This document shows, piece by piece, positions 51,238-62,381 of a stretch of DNA of 64,000 nucleotides. Made by a program: the position numbers and the translations under genes. The stretch spans positions 51,282,841-51,346,840 of the forward strand of contig CM055095.1 of the NCBI GenBank assembly GCA_029204225.1. Direction: 5' to 3'. Source of the DNA: Diphasiastrum complanatum (lineage: Eukaryota > Streptophyta > Lycopodiopsida > Lycopodiales > Lycopodiaceae). The notes beneath the pieces are model-generated. The model ran no database searches, was not told the DNA's origin, and was given only the letters and a program-made list of their open reading frames with translations. Every line of letters starts with the position of its first letter. Position 1 is the first letter of the stretch.

Positions 51238-52050
51238 TGTTGGGGGTATTCCCAACAAAGTGTAAATAAATAAAATCGTCCAATAAAATGTGTTGCAAGG
51301 GCATGGCATCTTGTGCGCATAAGCCATGGCTCAATGAGCACGCAAGCTTAAGTGTAAATAAAATAAAATAGACTTGGGCCTTTGAATTAAAATAAAACTA
51401 GAGGCCCAAAGTCATTTTTAAACTTAGAGATTACTTTTTAGAGTTGGGTCCAAATTGGGACTCACATGAATCTTGTGAATTTCAATGTACTTTTTATGGA
51501 CCCTTGGATCAAGTTGGGTCCAAGATGAATGGATAGGATCAATGTAAATATTAGCCAATAGGATTTTGGGGCAAGGGCCTTCTCCATTTTATAAAAAGGC
51601 ACCATTTGTCCACTATTTGCATGCTTAATAGAGAGGAGTAGACTCTATCATTTTGAGAGCTCAAGCATCCTCATTTGCTAATCTCTCTTACTTATGCTAT
51701 TGTTGTGATTGCTTGTTATTTTCATTTCCCATGCTTTTTGGTTTATGCTAGTTAAGGTTTTTCCATAAGCAATGACATTGAGCATTTGAGCTAACCTCTA
51801 TCTCATCTCTCTCTCTTTCTCTCTTCTTCTTCTTCTTCTTCTATTCTATCCTCTCTCTTCACCCAAAATCATGATGAAGTTAGTTTAGGAAGAGTAGAGT
51901 TAGAGGGAGTAGTGTTAGTGAAGGTAGAGTTAGATGCAAAGTAGGAAACTAACTAAAATTAGCATCTATGCATAGTTAGGTACCTATCCAGTGATCTAAC
52001 TCTTGTTGACAGGCGGGAGGGCTATACTACGCAAGATCTACGACCCTACA
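51238..52050 (+). repeat. Gypsy 5' LTR (813 bp)
   Basis: Starts TGTTGGG..CCCAACA, a small hairpin, and ends CTACA before the PBS. CCAAT (51555-51559) and TATAAAAA (51590-51597) are spaced like a promoter. Confidence 0.8.
51590..51597 (+). promoter_or_regulatory. LTR TATA box
   Basis: TATAAAAA about 30 bp after CCAAT within the gypsy LTR. Confidence 0.6.
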
Positions 52051-52051
52051 G

Positions 52052-52069
52052 TGGCGCCGTTGCCGGGGA
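52052..52069 (+). other. Gypsy primer-binding site
   Basis: TGGCGCCGTTGCCGGGGA, the long PBS typical of plant Athila/Tat-related gypsy elements, one base from the LTR end. Confidence 0.9.
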
Positions 52070-53298
52070 TAAGTTTCTACTAACTAGTTTAGTTGCATTT
52101 TAGCTATTTTCTTGCTTTTTAGAGTGGTTTTAGGTAGATTCTTGGGAGTTTAAAGTTAGTTTTCTGTTTTTTTTTTTTTTTGTTTGGACTGTTCACAGCT
52201 AGCGGAGGAGGTGTGAGAGGGTAGAAGAGGCCCTGAATAGCCTCTAAGGGCTTGAAACCCAAACCAACCAGCCAAAAAACCCAAAAAACACACCAATCTG
52301 TATTTTTGGAGGAAAAAAGAGCTTAAAATCTCATCAATTTTTTATATCTCCAAAACCAATGTGAATTAACCCTTGCATAACTGGCAGAAGCTCCAGGGTA
52401 CTGTCCCAGACCTGCATAGAAGCTTGCGAGAGTTAGTTCCAAGCAGATTGCAAAAATCAGAGAAAAATCAAAAAACCCTTAAAAAAATCCAAACCTTCAC
52501 CAAAACTCTCGTAGAGCTCTCAGAAGTTCCATCTCAGTGAGACTAGGTTTGATGTCTGAGTACTTGTGCGAGAGTTCCCAGTGAAAAAAGACGAGAAAGT
52601 ACAAAATAACCCTCGCTGACACCAAAATTTTCAGTTCTAGTGGGCAAGAACTCTCGTAGAGGATTCTGAAGTTCCATCTCAGTGAGACCAAGATACATAA
52701 GAGCTTGAGAGAGTTAGTTTGATTTCAGTGAGGAGAAAATTGGATCTAAGTGCAAAAAAATCACTAAAAAATAAAAATCTAGCAAATCCTTCCAGTAAGA
52801 ACTCTCGCAGACCCTCTCAATCAATTCAGAATGTTAATTTCCATCAGTGATGAACCCTACAAGAGTTAGCTTTGAGATTTGGTGAAGATCAAGCCAAAAT
52901 AGTGGTTTTGACAAAAAAAGTCTGAAGCGACTTCAACCCAGATCATGACTGTGAAATCTGACCCAGATCCAGCTATTGTGATCCTTGCGAGAGTTACTTC
53001 CCAAAGATCTGAAAGATATCAAGTTTTTTATCTGTAAAAATAGCTAAAAAACCCTCGCACAGCCAACCCTCGCACAAGAGAACCCTCACAGACTAGATCA
53101 GTGGAAAGATCTGCATCAGATCCAGCTACTATCAAAATCTCAGGTCAATCAGTGTAAGGAGTAAAAAGTTATCAAGAAAAAACCATCGTAAAAGGCCTAA
53201 AATTCACTTTTGGCCGATCAGATTGATCAGATCCTTAAAGATCCAGACTGCATTCCACTATACAAGCATTATCCAACTACTTTGGAACCTACCATCGG
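52070..53298 (+). other. Gypsy leader with iterated GCGAGAGTT motif
   Basis: No gene. The short motif GCGAGAGTT or its complement AACTCTCGC/T recurs at about 52427, 52506, 52568, 52650, 52802 and 52986, with CCCTCGCA variants near 53050. One 45-bp block with AGAAGTTCCATCTCAGTGAGA occurs near 52525 and again (GAAGTTCCATCTCAGTGAGA) near 52668. Confidence 0.7.
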
Positions 53299-54822
53299 AT
53301 GAATCTGAAATCGGGACGATCAATAGCACGAAGGATAGCAAATCAAGCACCACACCTTCCCATATTAGCAGCTGTGCAACAAGAGACAGAACCGGAACCA
53401 GCACCAATGGATCGAATGGGCCAACCCGTATCTGTCGCTCCCTTGCAAGCAGTCCAGAGAGCACCTCAGATGGAAATACCAAAATACGACAGATCATCCG
53501 ATCTCATCTGATTCCTCTAGATCTACGAACAAGCCTGTGAAATCTATGACGAACGGACAGCTGTGGAGAAGCTGATGCTATTCCCCATGTCCTTATTGGT
53601 AGTGGCTCAGGATTGGTTTTTCAACCTATTAGAGGAAGAAAAATCCACCTGGGAAGGGGCTAAAGCGGCTCTCATTACGCGCTTTAAACCAAGAAAGTTC
53701 CTGGAAGACCCATTTCTCCTGTTGAGTAAAGTCAAGATGGGAAAATGAGAAAGAGTCAGGGACTATATTGAATGGATCAAACACCTACGATCCGAGTGCA
53801 GTGCAGCCCTAACTCCAGATCATGCGGTGATCATGTGGTTCTTAGCCGGATTACCACGAAGCATCAGAAGAGAACTGAAACGGCGGGAGTAGTATGCTAC
53901 TCTTCAAGAAGCTATGGAAGATGCAATCAGGGAAGAGGACGAGGGATATGACGACGAATATCCATCCACCCACACTCCTACTCCCTCGTTAGCATTGCCA
54001 TCGTCAAACGCATCCGCTCTATCCGCAAAATTGCTGTTGGACCAAATGACAAAATTACACAAACAGTAGATGGAGCAACTGACGGTGCAGTTTGACCAGA
54101 AACTGAAAGCCTTGCAGGGAGCTGTAGCAGTAACACCACATCAACCAGAACCAAACCAGTTGCAGTATCCGCGACCGGAGAATGTATGGTGTTCAGTGTG
54201 CACACAAAACCATACAAAGAATGAGTGTCCAGTCCTAAAGCAAAATATGAGACTGACACATAGATTCTGTCATCTGTGCAATGCAACATCGCACGATACG
54301 GCATTTTGCTTGTTTAACCTTCCGATTTTTTAACAGAAGAGAAGTCCTTATCAGACTTCTTATCCTTACCATCAAGGGGCACCCAACGTGGCACCAAGGT
54401 ACGGCGCACCGAATTAACAACAGCATATGGCCTTACCTGCACCACCAGGGCCAGCCAATCAACAAGTGGCCCATGTAAACCTGACAGCGGAACCAGAGAT
54501 TCAAATGCCACCTCAACCTGAGCAGCAGCAATGGTACGGACCAGATGAACCATTTATGGATTTTGTCATAAATGAATATGTTGCAGCCTATGCAGCTCAC
54601 ACTCAGCGTCAAGGCGAAAGAAACTATAGTTGCTTCGGATGCGGAGAAGGACACAGAATTGCGGAATGTCCCTACAAGGGACAATATACATCCTTCTGTC
54701 GGAAATGCAATTATGGACACTGTTTCAAAAATTTTCCATTTAAACCTGGAACCAGTGCACCTCTCAACTTCATTGCGATACAGCAACCAACAGTTCCGAC
54801 AGGGATGCCATCACAAGGGTGA
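53299..54822 (+). pseudogene. gag: Gypsy gag with four zinc-knuckle-like motifs
   Basis: Gln/Pro-rich start, then the Retrotrans_gag domain ('AQDWFFNLLEEEKSTWEG', 'ALITRF', 'AGLPRSIRRELKRRE'). Four Cys/His motifs follow: 'CSVCTQNHTKNEC' (CX2CX3HX4C), 'CHLCNATSHDTAFC' (classic CX2CX4HX4C), 'CFGCGEGHRIAEC' (CX2CX3HX4C) and 'CRKCNYGHCFKNF' (last Cys replaced). Stops at about 53509, 53745, 53890, 54067 and 54331 break the frame, most looking like single-base changes. Gag would coat element RNA. Confidence 0.85.
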
Positions 54823-55029
54823 CAATTACACGCTCCTGTGTTAGCTATTATGCGAGCATAGAAGAGGAAGGAAGTATCTCCCTCACCACCACCATCGGTC
54901 ACTAACGACCAACCCTCAACTTCAGCGCCATATCCAAATGTGAGGGAAGAAAGAAGACAGTACTAGAAAATACGACACTGGGTACAGAAGACACAAGCGG
55001 AGGAAAAGGAGCAGGAAAGGGACAATCCC

Positions 55030-55392
55030 ATGAAATCTCCAGTTGGCGTCAAACAGGAACCGCAAGCGGGCTCACCACTGCATACTGATCAGAATGATCG
55101 GTTGCACCAATATGAACCACCTTTTCACATGGTAGAGCCCGAGGAACCATGCACTGAAAGACTCACACTTTTACTATCAAGCCGTGTTAGTTTACCACTC
55201 GGAGAACTACTGCGGATTGCACCACAAGCGAAAAGCCTTCTAGCTGAATGGGCCAAAGTGGATGAGGAGCCAGTAGCGCCGGAGCCCATATATTGTACGG
55301 GCTATGAAGAAACAAGTAACGTCCTCCACATCGGAGCAGCATGGGAAAGTGAGGAACACAACATCACTTTGCCAATCAAACACAAGAGATAA
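55030..55392 (+). pseudogene. Gypsy gag-protease spacer
   Basis: An open 120-codon piece rich in Glu and Pro ('VEPEEPCTERLTLLLSSRVS') in the same element, lying between gag and protease. No motif beyond polyprotein-like composition. Confidence 0.5.
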
Positions 55393-55404
55393 GAGGACGA
55401 GACA

Positions 55405-55891
55405 ACATTGGTAGATGGAGGATTAGGTGTCTCCACTACTATATTAAAAGTGGGGTTTGCAAGGGTTGAAGCCAGTAAGATTTGCCATCAAGCTAGCAGA
55501 TCAATCATGTGTGAAACCAAAATGTGTAGTTGCGGATATCCCTGTAAAGATAGCAGACATGCTGTTTGTGATTACTTTTGTAGCCATGGATATACCTGAA
55601 TCTCCAACTGCATACCGTGTGTTACTAGGAAGGCCATGGTTGAGGATTGCGCAAGTAGTACACAACTGGGGTACGGGGAAACTCACCTTCGAGAACATAG
55701 AACAGGCTATAAAGATCAATCCAACCACATGGGTGGTGAAACCTATTGCATCCAAAGCTGATGATGAATCATCTATGATAGATCACACGATTGATCGCCC
55801 AAGGCCAGCCAAGGGAGGTCACTATGATTCAGAGGCGAATGTCATGAGATGGATGGATGCATTAGCAACTATTGACTGTCAGGCATGTTAG
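55405..55891 (+). pseudogene. pol: Gypsy aspartic protease, degenerate
   Basis: The active-site motif reads 'TLVDGGLGVSTTIL', D-G-G instead of D-T/S-G. After a frameshift near 55455 the second half follows: 'RFAIKLADQSCV', 'IADMLFVITFVAMD' and the flap-to-end motif 'YRVLLGRPWLR'. The piece ends at a stop at 55889. Processing activity is unlikely. Confidence 0.75.
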
Positions 55892-56229
55892 TATGAATTA
55901 GATCCTGAAACTAGTACAACTTCACCCAAGTGTTACACTATGGACACACCAATCACATTTGGGGTGAATATGATAAACGTAGCATGCCTGTCAACGGAAC
56001 CTATTGAGAACCCGGTGGATGATGATTTAGTCCCATGCAAACATTCTCTAACTTATAATAAGGAGATTGAGCTGACGATGAGCAGGTCCTACACCACATG
56101 GACCCAGATCATTACGGAACCAAGAAAGTACCAGCTCAACCACCGCAAAAGTCTGCTATGACAAAAGTCTCAAGGATCAATCCCCCAAAGGCACCTGCGA
56201 ATAAGAAGAATCAGTTGAAGCAACGCTAC

Positions 56230-56523
56230 AACTAGGACACTACCTGATGGCCACACATTTTGCTTTTATACGGACCATCAACCCTTGCTCTATCTCGTTA
56301 ATAAAACTTGCAACACCGGAAGAATCACCAAATGGCTACTTCTGTTGTTGGAATTTGATTTTCGGATAGTAGTTTGCAAGGGAAAACGGCACTACATGGC
56401 AGATCATGTGTCACAAATCAAGGGAAAGGATATTGCAATCCAACCCGATGATGAGTTGGCCGATGCTGCCTTATTTTATGTGGACACTTTAACAGAAGGG
56501 CTGCCAACATTGTTGAATATCTA
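56230..56523 (+). pseudogene. pol: Gypsy RNase H, C-terminal half
   Basis: 'TFCFYTDHQPLLYLVN' and 'GRITKWLLLLLEFDFRIVV', then 'RHYMADHVSQI' and 'DDELADAALFYVD', all typical of gypsy RNase H and the linker to integrase. The RT domain and the first half of RNase H are missing: upstream, 55892-56229 carries only decayed linker sequence. Confidence 0.85.
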
Positions 56524-57570
56524 ATGCGGGACCAACCAGACAAGTCACTACCAAAGGTGGAACAGCGAAAATTGTTCTTGAAGTCTAGACCTTATCAGTT
56601 GATTGTCGGCCAGTTGTATCAAAGAGGACCAGACAGAATTCTTCGACAGTGTATTCTTCCTCATGAGGCCACCCAAATCATTTCGCTTTCACATGAAGGC
56701 ATGGGTGGAGGCCATTTTGCATCCGACATTATAGTTCGCAAGATCCTACAATCAGGATGTTGGTGGCCAACGATTCATAAGGATACGGAGGAATACTTGA
56801 AAAAGTGCAATGTGTGCCAAAGGGCAAGGAGACCAACAAGATTGAATTATGACCTACTGCACCCGGTCTTAGCCCAAACACCATTCGAAAAATGGGGATT
56901 GGATTATATTGGTCCAATTCACTCTACAGCAAGAAGTTCCCAGGCTCGATACATAATCGTAGCCACAGACTACCTCACCAAATGTGTCAAAGCCAAGGCA
57001 GTAAGAGTAGCTGATGCTAGGACCACTACCAAGTTCCTTTATGAAAATATCATTGTGCGCTTTGAATGCCAGGTGGAGCTAGTCCGTGACCGCAGAAGTC
57101 ATTTCATCAATGAGACCATCAAGGTCTTGTTGGAGGAATTCTTTGTGATCCACAGAACCAGTATGCCTTATTATCCTTGTGGTAATGGGCAAACAGAATC
57201 ATCCAATAAGATCCTGTGTAGCGTGCTCACAAAAACAGTTGAAGCTAGCAGATCAGATTGGGAACACAAGTTGCATGCTGCTCTGTGGGCATTCATGACA
57301 ACATATAAAAGAAGCATTGATCAAACACCCTTCCAATTGGTATATGGTCAGGATGTTGTAATGCCAGTAGAGTTTCTAGTTCCTTCATTAAGGATTGCTA
57401 CCATGCAATGTCTTAATGAGTCCAAATCTCTACAACTACTCCACGAAGCTCTGCATAAACTCTATGAAACACACTTACTAGTTGTGCATGCATTGGCAGC
57501 TGAAAAAGAAACACGCAAAGCATGGCATGATTGCAGGTTACAAAAGAAGAATCTTCGTTCCGAAGACTAG
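56524..57570 (+). CDS. pol: Gypsy integrase, uninterrupted, full catalytic triad
   Basis: A 348-codon open frame, the best-preserved retroviral-type domain here. It has an HHCC zinc region with His57, His64, Cys95 and Cys98 ('HEGMGGGHF', 'KKCNVCQRA') and a core with Asp127 ('WGLDYIGPI'), Asp189 ('LVRDRRSHF') and Glu225 ('YYPCGNGQTESSNK'). Asp189 and Glu225 are 35 residues apart, the D,D(35)E rule. 'PFQLVYGQ' follows. A TAG at 57568 interrupts, then the same frame goes on ('LKFTGEGPYRIKEI', to about 57735), a normal gypsy integrase tail. As part of the polyprotein it has no own start; Met at 56524 is only the first Met after a stop. It inserts element cDNA in the nucleus. Confidence 0.88.
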   Translation: MRDQPDKSLPKVEQRKLFLKSRPYQLIVGQLYQRGPDRILRQCILPHEATQIISLSHEGMGGGHFASDIIVRKILQSGCWWPTIHKDTEEYLKKCNVCQRARRPTRLNYDLLHPVLAQTPFEKWGLDYIGPIHSTARSSQARYIIVATDYLTKCVKAKAVRVADARTTTKFLYENIIVRFECQVELVRDRRSHFINETIKVLLEEFFVIHRTSMPYYPCGNGQTESSNKILCSVLTKTVEASRSDWEHKLHAALWAFMTTYKRSIDQTPFQLVYGQDVVMPVEFLVPSLRIATMQCLNESKSLQLLHEALHKLYETHLLVVHALAAEKETRKAWHDCRLQKKNLRSED

Positions 57571-57735
57571 GTCCTAATGTATAAAACCAAGGTGATCAAG
57601 GGAAAATTAAAATTCACAGGCGAAGGTCCTTATCGGATCAAGGAAATTATTAATCATGGAGTTGTGAATTTAGAAAAGCTAGATGGGACACCATTCGATA
57701 CACCCATCAACAGTAGCCGGTTGCACAAGTACTAG

Positions 57736-58500
57736 CCACCATAGTAAGATAGATCCAGATTGGTGGTGGCACGTTACGAAAAACTATTCTGCCAAACCGT
57801 CACCGCTAGATCTAGGAAGATCAAGCCAAATCAAGCTAGATCCATCAAGATTCGGCCAGATCTGGCAAGATTGGAAAAATCCATCAGAATCCAAGAAGGA
57901 TCCATATCCAGATAGGATCAAGAAGGAAGCAGATCATTAGATTACACTGATGGATTTGTTACCAGATGTCAAAACTTTCAAAGAACTATCAGCAGTCAGA
58001 TCCAGCATGGATGAAGCTAAATACCAGTTTGCAAAAGTTAAAAATCAGAAAATCTTGAGATCTCGTCAAAAAACACTCTAAAAGAGTACTTTTTTTCATA
58101 ATTTTTGGAGATCCCCTGGGAGATAGCTCTTGAAACTTGAACAGTCACTAGATCTAACCTAGATGCATCCATAAAAATCTCTGCAAGAGTTCTTGATGGA
58201 GAAATCATCATTTTTTAGTGTGTGTAAGGGTTCCCAGAAGCTGAATTTTTAGAACCCTTGTAGAGCATTGAGATCATCAAAACCAACCCTCGCAAGGTGC
58301 CTAAATGGAATTAGAGCAGTGAAATTAGCCTGCTACATGATCTGATCTTGAAAATATAGTCACAGGAACATGTTGTGCAAGAAATGACTTCATGCAAGAG
58401 TTGAACCCTCGCAGAACCTTCACATGGCAGTCAAATCACCTTCTGAACTCTCGCAGACTTCCCGAGGTCTTAGAATTTTGTGAAGAAGATCCCTGTCAAA
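57736..58500 (+). other. 3' non-coding part of the gypsy element
   Basis: No frame. It repeats the leader's motifs (AACTCTCGCAGA near 58445, ACCCTCGCAGAACC near 58410, GCAAGAGTT near 58184). No LTR matching 51238-52050 follows. Confidence 0.55.
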
Positions 58501-59126
58501 ATTTGGATGGAACTAAACAAGGAAAAGTGGATTCCACTTAAGACGCACTCTATATTCCACTATATAAGGCTGAATGCGAGTCATTTGTCACCTTTGCTAG
58601 CGAAGCTCTGTCGAAATTTACACTGAAATTACCAAGTTCTCTGTTTGCGACCAAACTTCCTACCAGCTATCATCTGCTCAAACTGAACACCGATTTGCGC
58701 TCTGAACTACAATTCTTGTCATCCAACACTCGTTAATCATAGTTTTCTGTCATTCCACACCCTTTTACCTTTTCCACCATTTTTTCTACTTTTTTGTCCT
58801 TTAATCATCACCGCTAACATAGCCTCCTCATCCTCTGAAGACTCTGGTGCCAAGCAGATGATCCAGGATGAAATCCCTAAGGCCACACAGATTTGGCCTT
58901 TACCCTCTAATGCTCTAATCCAACCATGGCTACAGACAGCCAGCCCACTTCTTGAGGCAATGAGATTTTTCTCGACGCTTTTTCAATCTGATATTAACAT
59001 GGGCCTCGTCCTTCATGCTTATGCCACCTGGAAAGTGCCGAAGACATGTTTCCACTTCTTGTACCAAGGTACCACCTACAAGGTTAGGATTAACGCCAAC
59101 TCGATGGTCACCATTGTCATTATGTC
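58501..59126 (+). other. Promoter-like stretch and unrecognised open frame
   Basis: TATATAAGG (about 58561) is followed by a leader and a frame open from about 58820 to 59126 ('ASSSSEDSGAKQMIQDEIP', 'ATWKVPKTCFHFLYQGTTYK'). It runs into the copia copy B at 59127. It may be the start of another retroelement cut off by that junction; I do not know the protein family. Confidence 0.4.
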
Positions 59127-59882
59127 TGGTCAAGCATTGATAAGCTATAGGTCTTCTATAATCGCGGTTCCTGCCGCTTGGTCTCTACACTTGATGATCT
59201 TCCAAAAATTAATTTCGTTTCTTTGAAACAACAACACTTTAAGTTTTGCAATTCTAGATGTGAGAATTTCATCATTGTTCTCTTTTGAAACATTTAAATC
59301 ACAAGGTAATGAAGCCGCTTCAATCAGATCATTTATTGTCATATAATTATGGATTGTGATTCTAAATCTTTCAATTTGGAATGGCAATTCATCTAAAGGT
59401 GCAGCTACCACTATTGTCACGATCCGCAACTTCCCAATAGAAAAATAGCGATTGAATAGCAAAAAGCCCTTTCTCCATGTACATGCATTTCTAAGGTTTG
59501 TTTTCTTGATCTTCCAAACTAAAGTTTCCATCAATTTACAACCATAGCTTTCAAAATTTATTGCTTCATTTATCCTACAAGGTTTGCAAAAGTTGCACTG
59601 CTTTTTTCTTTTGTAACTTTTTTTCAAAGCAACATATTGTGATATGACTATTATGCAGGATTTCAAACGACCATCTTTATCAACTATTTCTATGTAGAAG
59701 GATGTCCAAGCTATTAAAATTTGGATTCTCCTAAATCCGCATGCTTTATTCAATCAAAGTAGAAACTGCTCTATTAGTACAAAGACCAAGATCAGACACG
59801 ATTGAAGACACTGATATTAGTTTGATTTATTCAAATTTTCATCGTGTTCTCTGAAGGAGAATTTCTAGTATTTTTTCTATAG
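59127..59882 (+). repeat. 5' non-coding segment of copy B
   Basis: Matches 46362-47111 with about 90% identity by eye (GGTCTTCTATAATCG, TTGGTCTCTACACTTGATG, AAAAAGCCCTTTCTCC). It has a 202-codon open frame on the minus strand (59753-59145) of unknown meaning. Confidence 0.75.
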
Positions 59883-59894
59883 TGTTATCAAAGC
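59883..59894 (+). other. Mutated primer-binding site, copy B
   Basis: TGTTATCAAAGC at the position of copy A's TGGTATCAGAGC; two substitutions. Confidence 0.75.
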
Positions 59895-60019
59895 TGACAC
59901 ATCCATCAACAACCGTATCTAGAGCTTATTCGAAAGATTAGAAGATTTTTTCGATCAGTAGAATTCGGTCTAAGATCAATACGATCTTGGATACATAAGA
60001 TTCAAATTATTTAGTCTAT

Positions 60020-60605
60020 AAGCTAAAGACTTCACTCATACTGAAGGGCGAAAGTCTTTGGCAATGGGTAGATTCAACAGAAGAGAAGCTATATCAATTA
60101 TTGTTCTTCAGTGAATGACAACATTATGCTAGATCTTTCATCGACTTCGAACACGAAAGAATTGTGGGAAAAATAGCAAACCAAGAATGAGACTCGATCA
60201 TAAAATCAAATCATGTTCTTGGAGGACCAAATAACTTACCTACAATGGGACGACAAAGATCTAACCACTTTCATACGAAAGATAAAGGATCTGTTTATTT
60301 CTTTGCAAAATTCTGACAGCGAAAATGCAATCTCAAAGGAAAAATAACTTAGATATTTTCTTCGAGCCCTACCCAGGTCATTCCACACAGCTCAAAATTT
60401 ATTGGCAAAAGATTCGTCTATGACACTTCAAAAGGCGATAGATGGAGTCATAGAGGAAGTAGAAGCTTGCAAACGCTATGATGACAATGGTGATTCAAAA
60501 GAAGCTCTATTTACTCAAAAGAATCAATCTTCGAAGAAGTTAAGGTCTAAGAGGGAGTCATCTAAGAAGAATGGAAATCGTTCAGACGAATTCAAGACAA
60601 ATGAT
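60020..60605 (+). pseudogene. gag: Copia gag, copy B
   Basis: Same gag as copy A. About 55 bp of the N-terminal half are deleted (near 60090). Stops lie at about 60177 and 60346. Later 'MTLQKAIDGVIEEVEACKRY' and the Lys/Ser-rich tail are open to 60606. The zinc knuckle after it, 'CNICKRLGHIEDKC' (60652-60693), is an intact CX2CX4HX4C, and a second, weaker one follows near 60714. Confidence 0.82.
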
Positions 60606-60903
60606 TAACAATAAGAAAAACAATAGAAAGATTTTGGTGATAGGAAGATTTGCAACATATGCAAAAGATTAGGTCATATAGAAGACAAGTGTTGGTTAAA
60701 TTCAAAGATTGATTGTATTCATTTTCATAAACGGGGTCGTGCAGCAGTAGACTGTTATCAAATACCAGGAACAAGAAACAGCAAAATCAAAGCAAACCTT
60801 CAGATTCAAATTTTGTTGAAGACAAAGTAGAATGCTCCAGAGCAGCAGAAGAGAAAACGACAAGAAACTCAATAGCATATGTTTGTGCTGATCTATGTTG
60901 TTC

Positions 60904-62181
60904 ACCGAATTCAAAAATTCGAGAAGTAGTACTTGATTCGAGAGCGACCTCACATTTTGTTTCCTTGAAACAATTTTATCTGACTATAAGAAGACAAATT
61001 CTTCGAGATTCATTATACTTGGAAATGGTTCTAAGCACAAAGTTGATGGAACTGGTGTACAGTTAGACATGAATTAGGGTGACAAGAAACTAGAGGAAGT
61101 TCTCTATGTTCCTACTCTTGATAAAGATCTTCTATACATAGCAAAGATAGTCGACACATGAATGTCAGTAACTTTCACAGGGGACTCTTGTAAATTTTTC
61201 GATGAAGATTCTAATAACCTAGTTACTAAAGGTAACATAGATGGTAGTTTGTATCACTTGAGCATTCAAACTCAAGTCAAACAAGCAAATCAAACTCAAG
61301 AATCAACATATATTCTATGGCACAAGAGGGTATGTCACATGAACATGGAAGCCTTGTACCAAGCCAACAAGAGTCAAAGAATTAAAGGAGTCGAATCAAG
61401 AGTTAAGATATTCAAACTACCTGCGAATCTTGTTTTAAAGGCAAAATGACTCGAACGCTTTCAGTAAAGATGCTTATAAAGCAACCAAGGTATTGGAAAT
61501 TGTACATTTGGATATCTGTGGACCATTCAAAGTATTGTCTTTAGGTGATGCAAAATATTTCATAACGTTTATTGATGACTTTAGCAAGTTCATTGTAGTA
61601 CACTTTATTGGTACTAAATCAGAAGCTTTCGAGAAATTTGTTGAGTATACGAATTGGGCTGAAAAGCAGACAGACAACAAGTTGAAGCAAATTTGCCCAG
61701 ATCGTGGAGGTGAGTACATTTCCAATGAATTCATAACTTTCTGTATTGATTGAGGTATTATGCATACGAAGCTACATCATACACACATCAGCACAATGGA
61801 ATTGCGGAAGGAAAAAAATGTACAGTAATGGAAGATGCCAGGTGTATGATTGTTCATGCAAAAGCACCAAAACAATTATGGGCGGAAGCAGTTGCTACAT
61901 CGAACTATCTTCAGAATCGAATTCTGAAATTTAGAATATCAGATAAGACCCCTCACGAAATATGGTGGAAGTCGAAGCCAAATCTGGCTCATGTTTGGAC
62001 ATTCGGATGTCTAGTTTATATCCACATACCAGATAAATTAAAAAAGAAACTCGATCAAAAGATAGAACAAGGATTTTTGGTAGGATTTGAATTACATTCT
62101 TCATATTATCGAGTCTATATACCCAAAATTGAAAGAATAAAAGTTGTTCGAGATGTTAAATTCGATGAGTCGAAGTCATAG
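60904..62181 (+). pseudogene. pol: Copia protease and integrase, copy B
   Basis: Protease motif is 'VVLDSRATSHFVS', with the same Gly-to-Arg change as copy A. Pre-integrase 'ILWHKRVCHMNMEALYQ' is present (61162-61449). In the core 'VHLDICGPFKV' keeps the first Asp that copy A lost, 'QICPDRGGEYIS' keeps the second, and 'NGIAEGKK' keeps Glu (frameshifted at about 61750). 'APKQLWAEAVATSNYLQN' and 'KTPHEIWWKSKPNLAHV' finish the domain. Stops at about 61159, 61447 and 61751. Confidence 0.85.
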
Positions 62182-62381
62182 CAGACAATGATTTGATTGG
62201 CTATGAAATTCTTAAAACTTATTATGAGCTACCAAGAATAGAAGTAAAGCAAGTAGATGATGAACAAGAATTACCATCTGGACATAGTAGTGATTCAGAG
62301 GGAGTTCAAATTTGAGTACCTGAAAGACTCGAATCACCAGTTCAAATTCAAACAGAACAGGTCAAACCCGAAAATGCAGAA

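Larger units (their letters stand above)
51238..58500 (+). mobile_element. Ty3/gypsy element, 5' LTR to integrase, no RT, 3' LTR not found
   Basis: 5' LTR 51238-52050, gypsy PBS at 52052, a 1.2-kb leader, gag with several zinc knuckles (53299 to about 54822), protease (about 55411-55720), RNase H end (56230-56523) and integrase (56524 to about 57735). The RT domain is missing. Order RH-INT and the PBS show Ty3/gypsy. The right end is approximate: I saw no second copy of the LTR. Confidence 0.85.

Noticed and set aside
53223-53540. 105-codon frame at the start of the gypsy gag
   Set aside because: Overlaps the true gag frame (53299 on, with the Gln/Pro-rich start leading to the gag domain) in another phase and has no motif.
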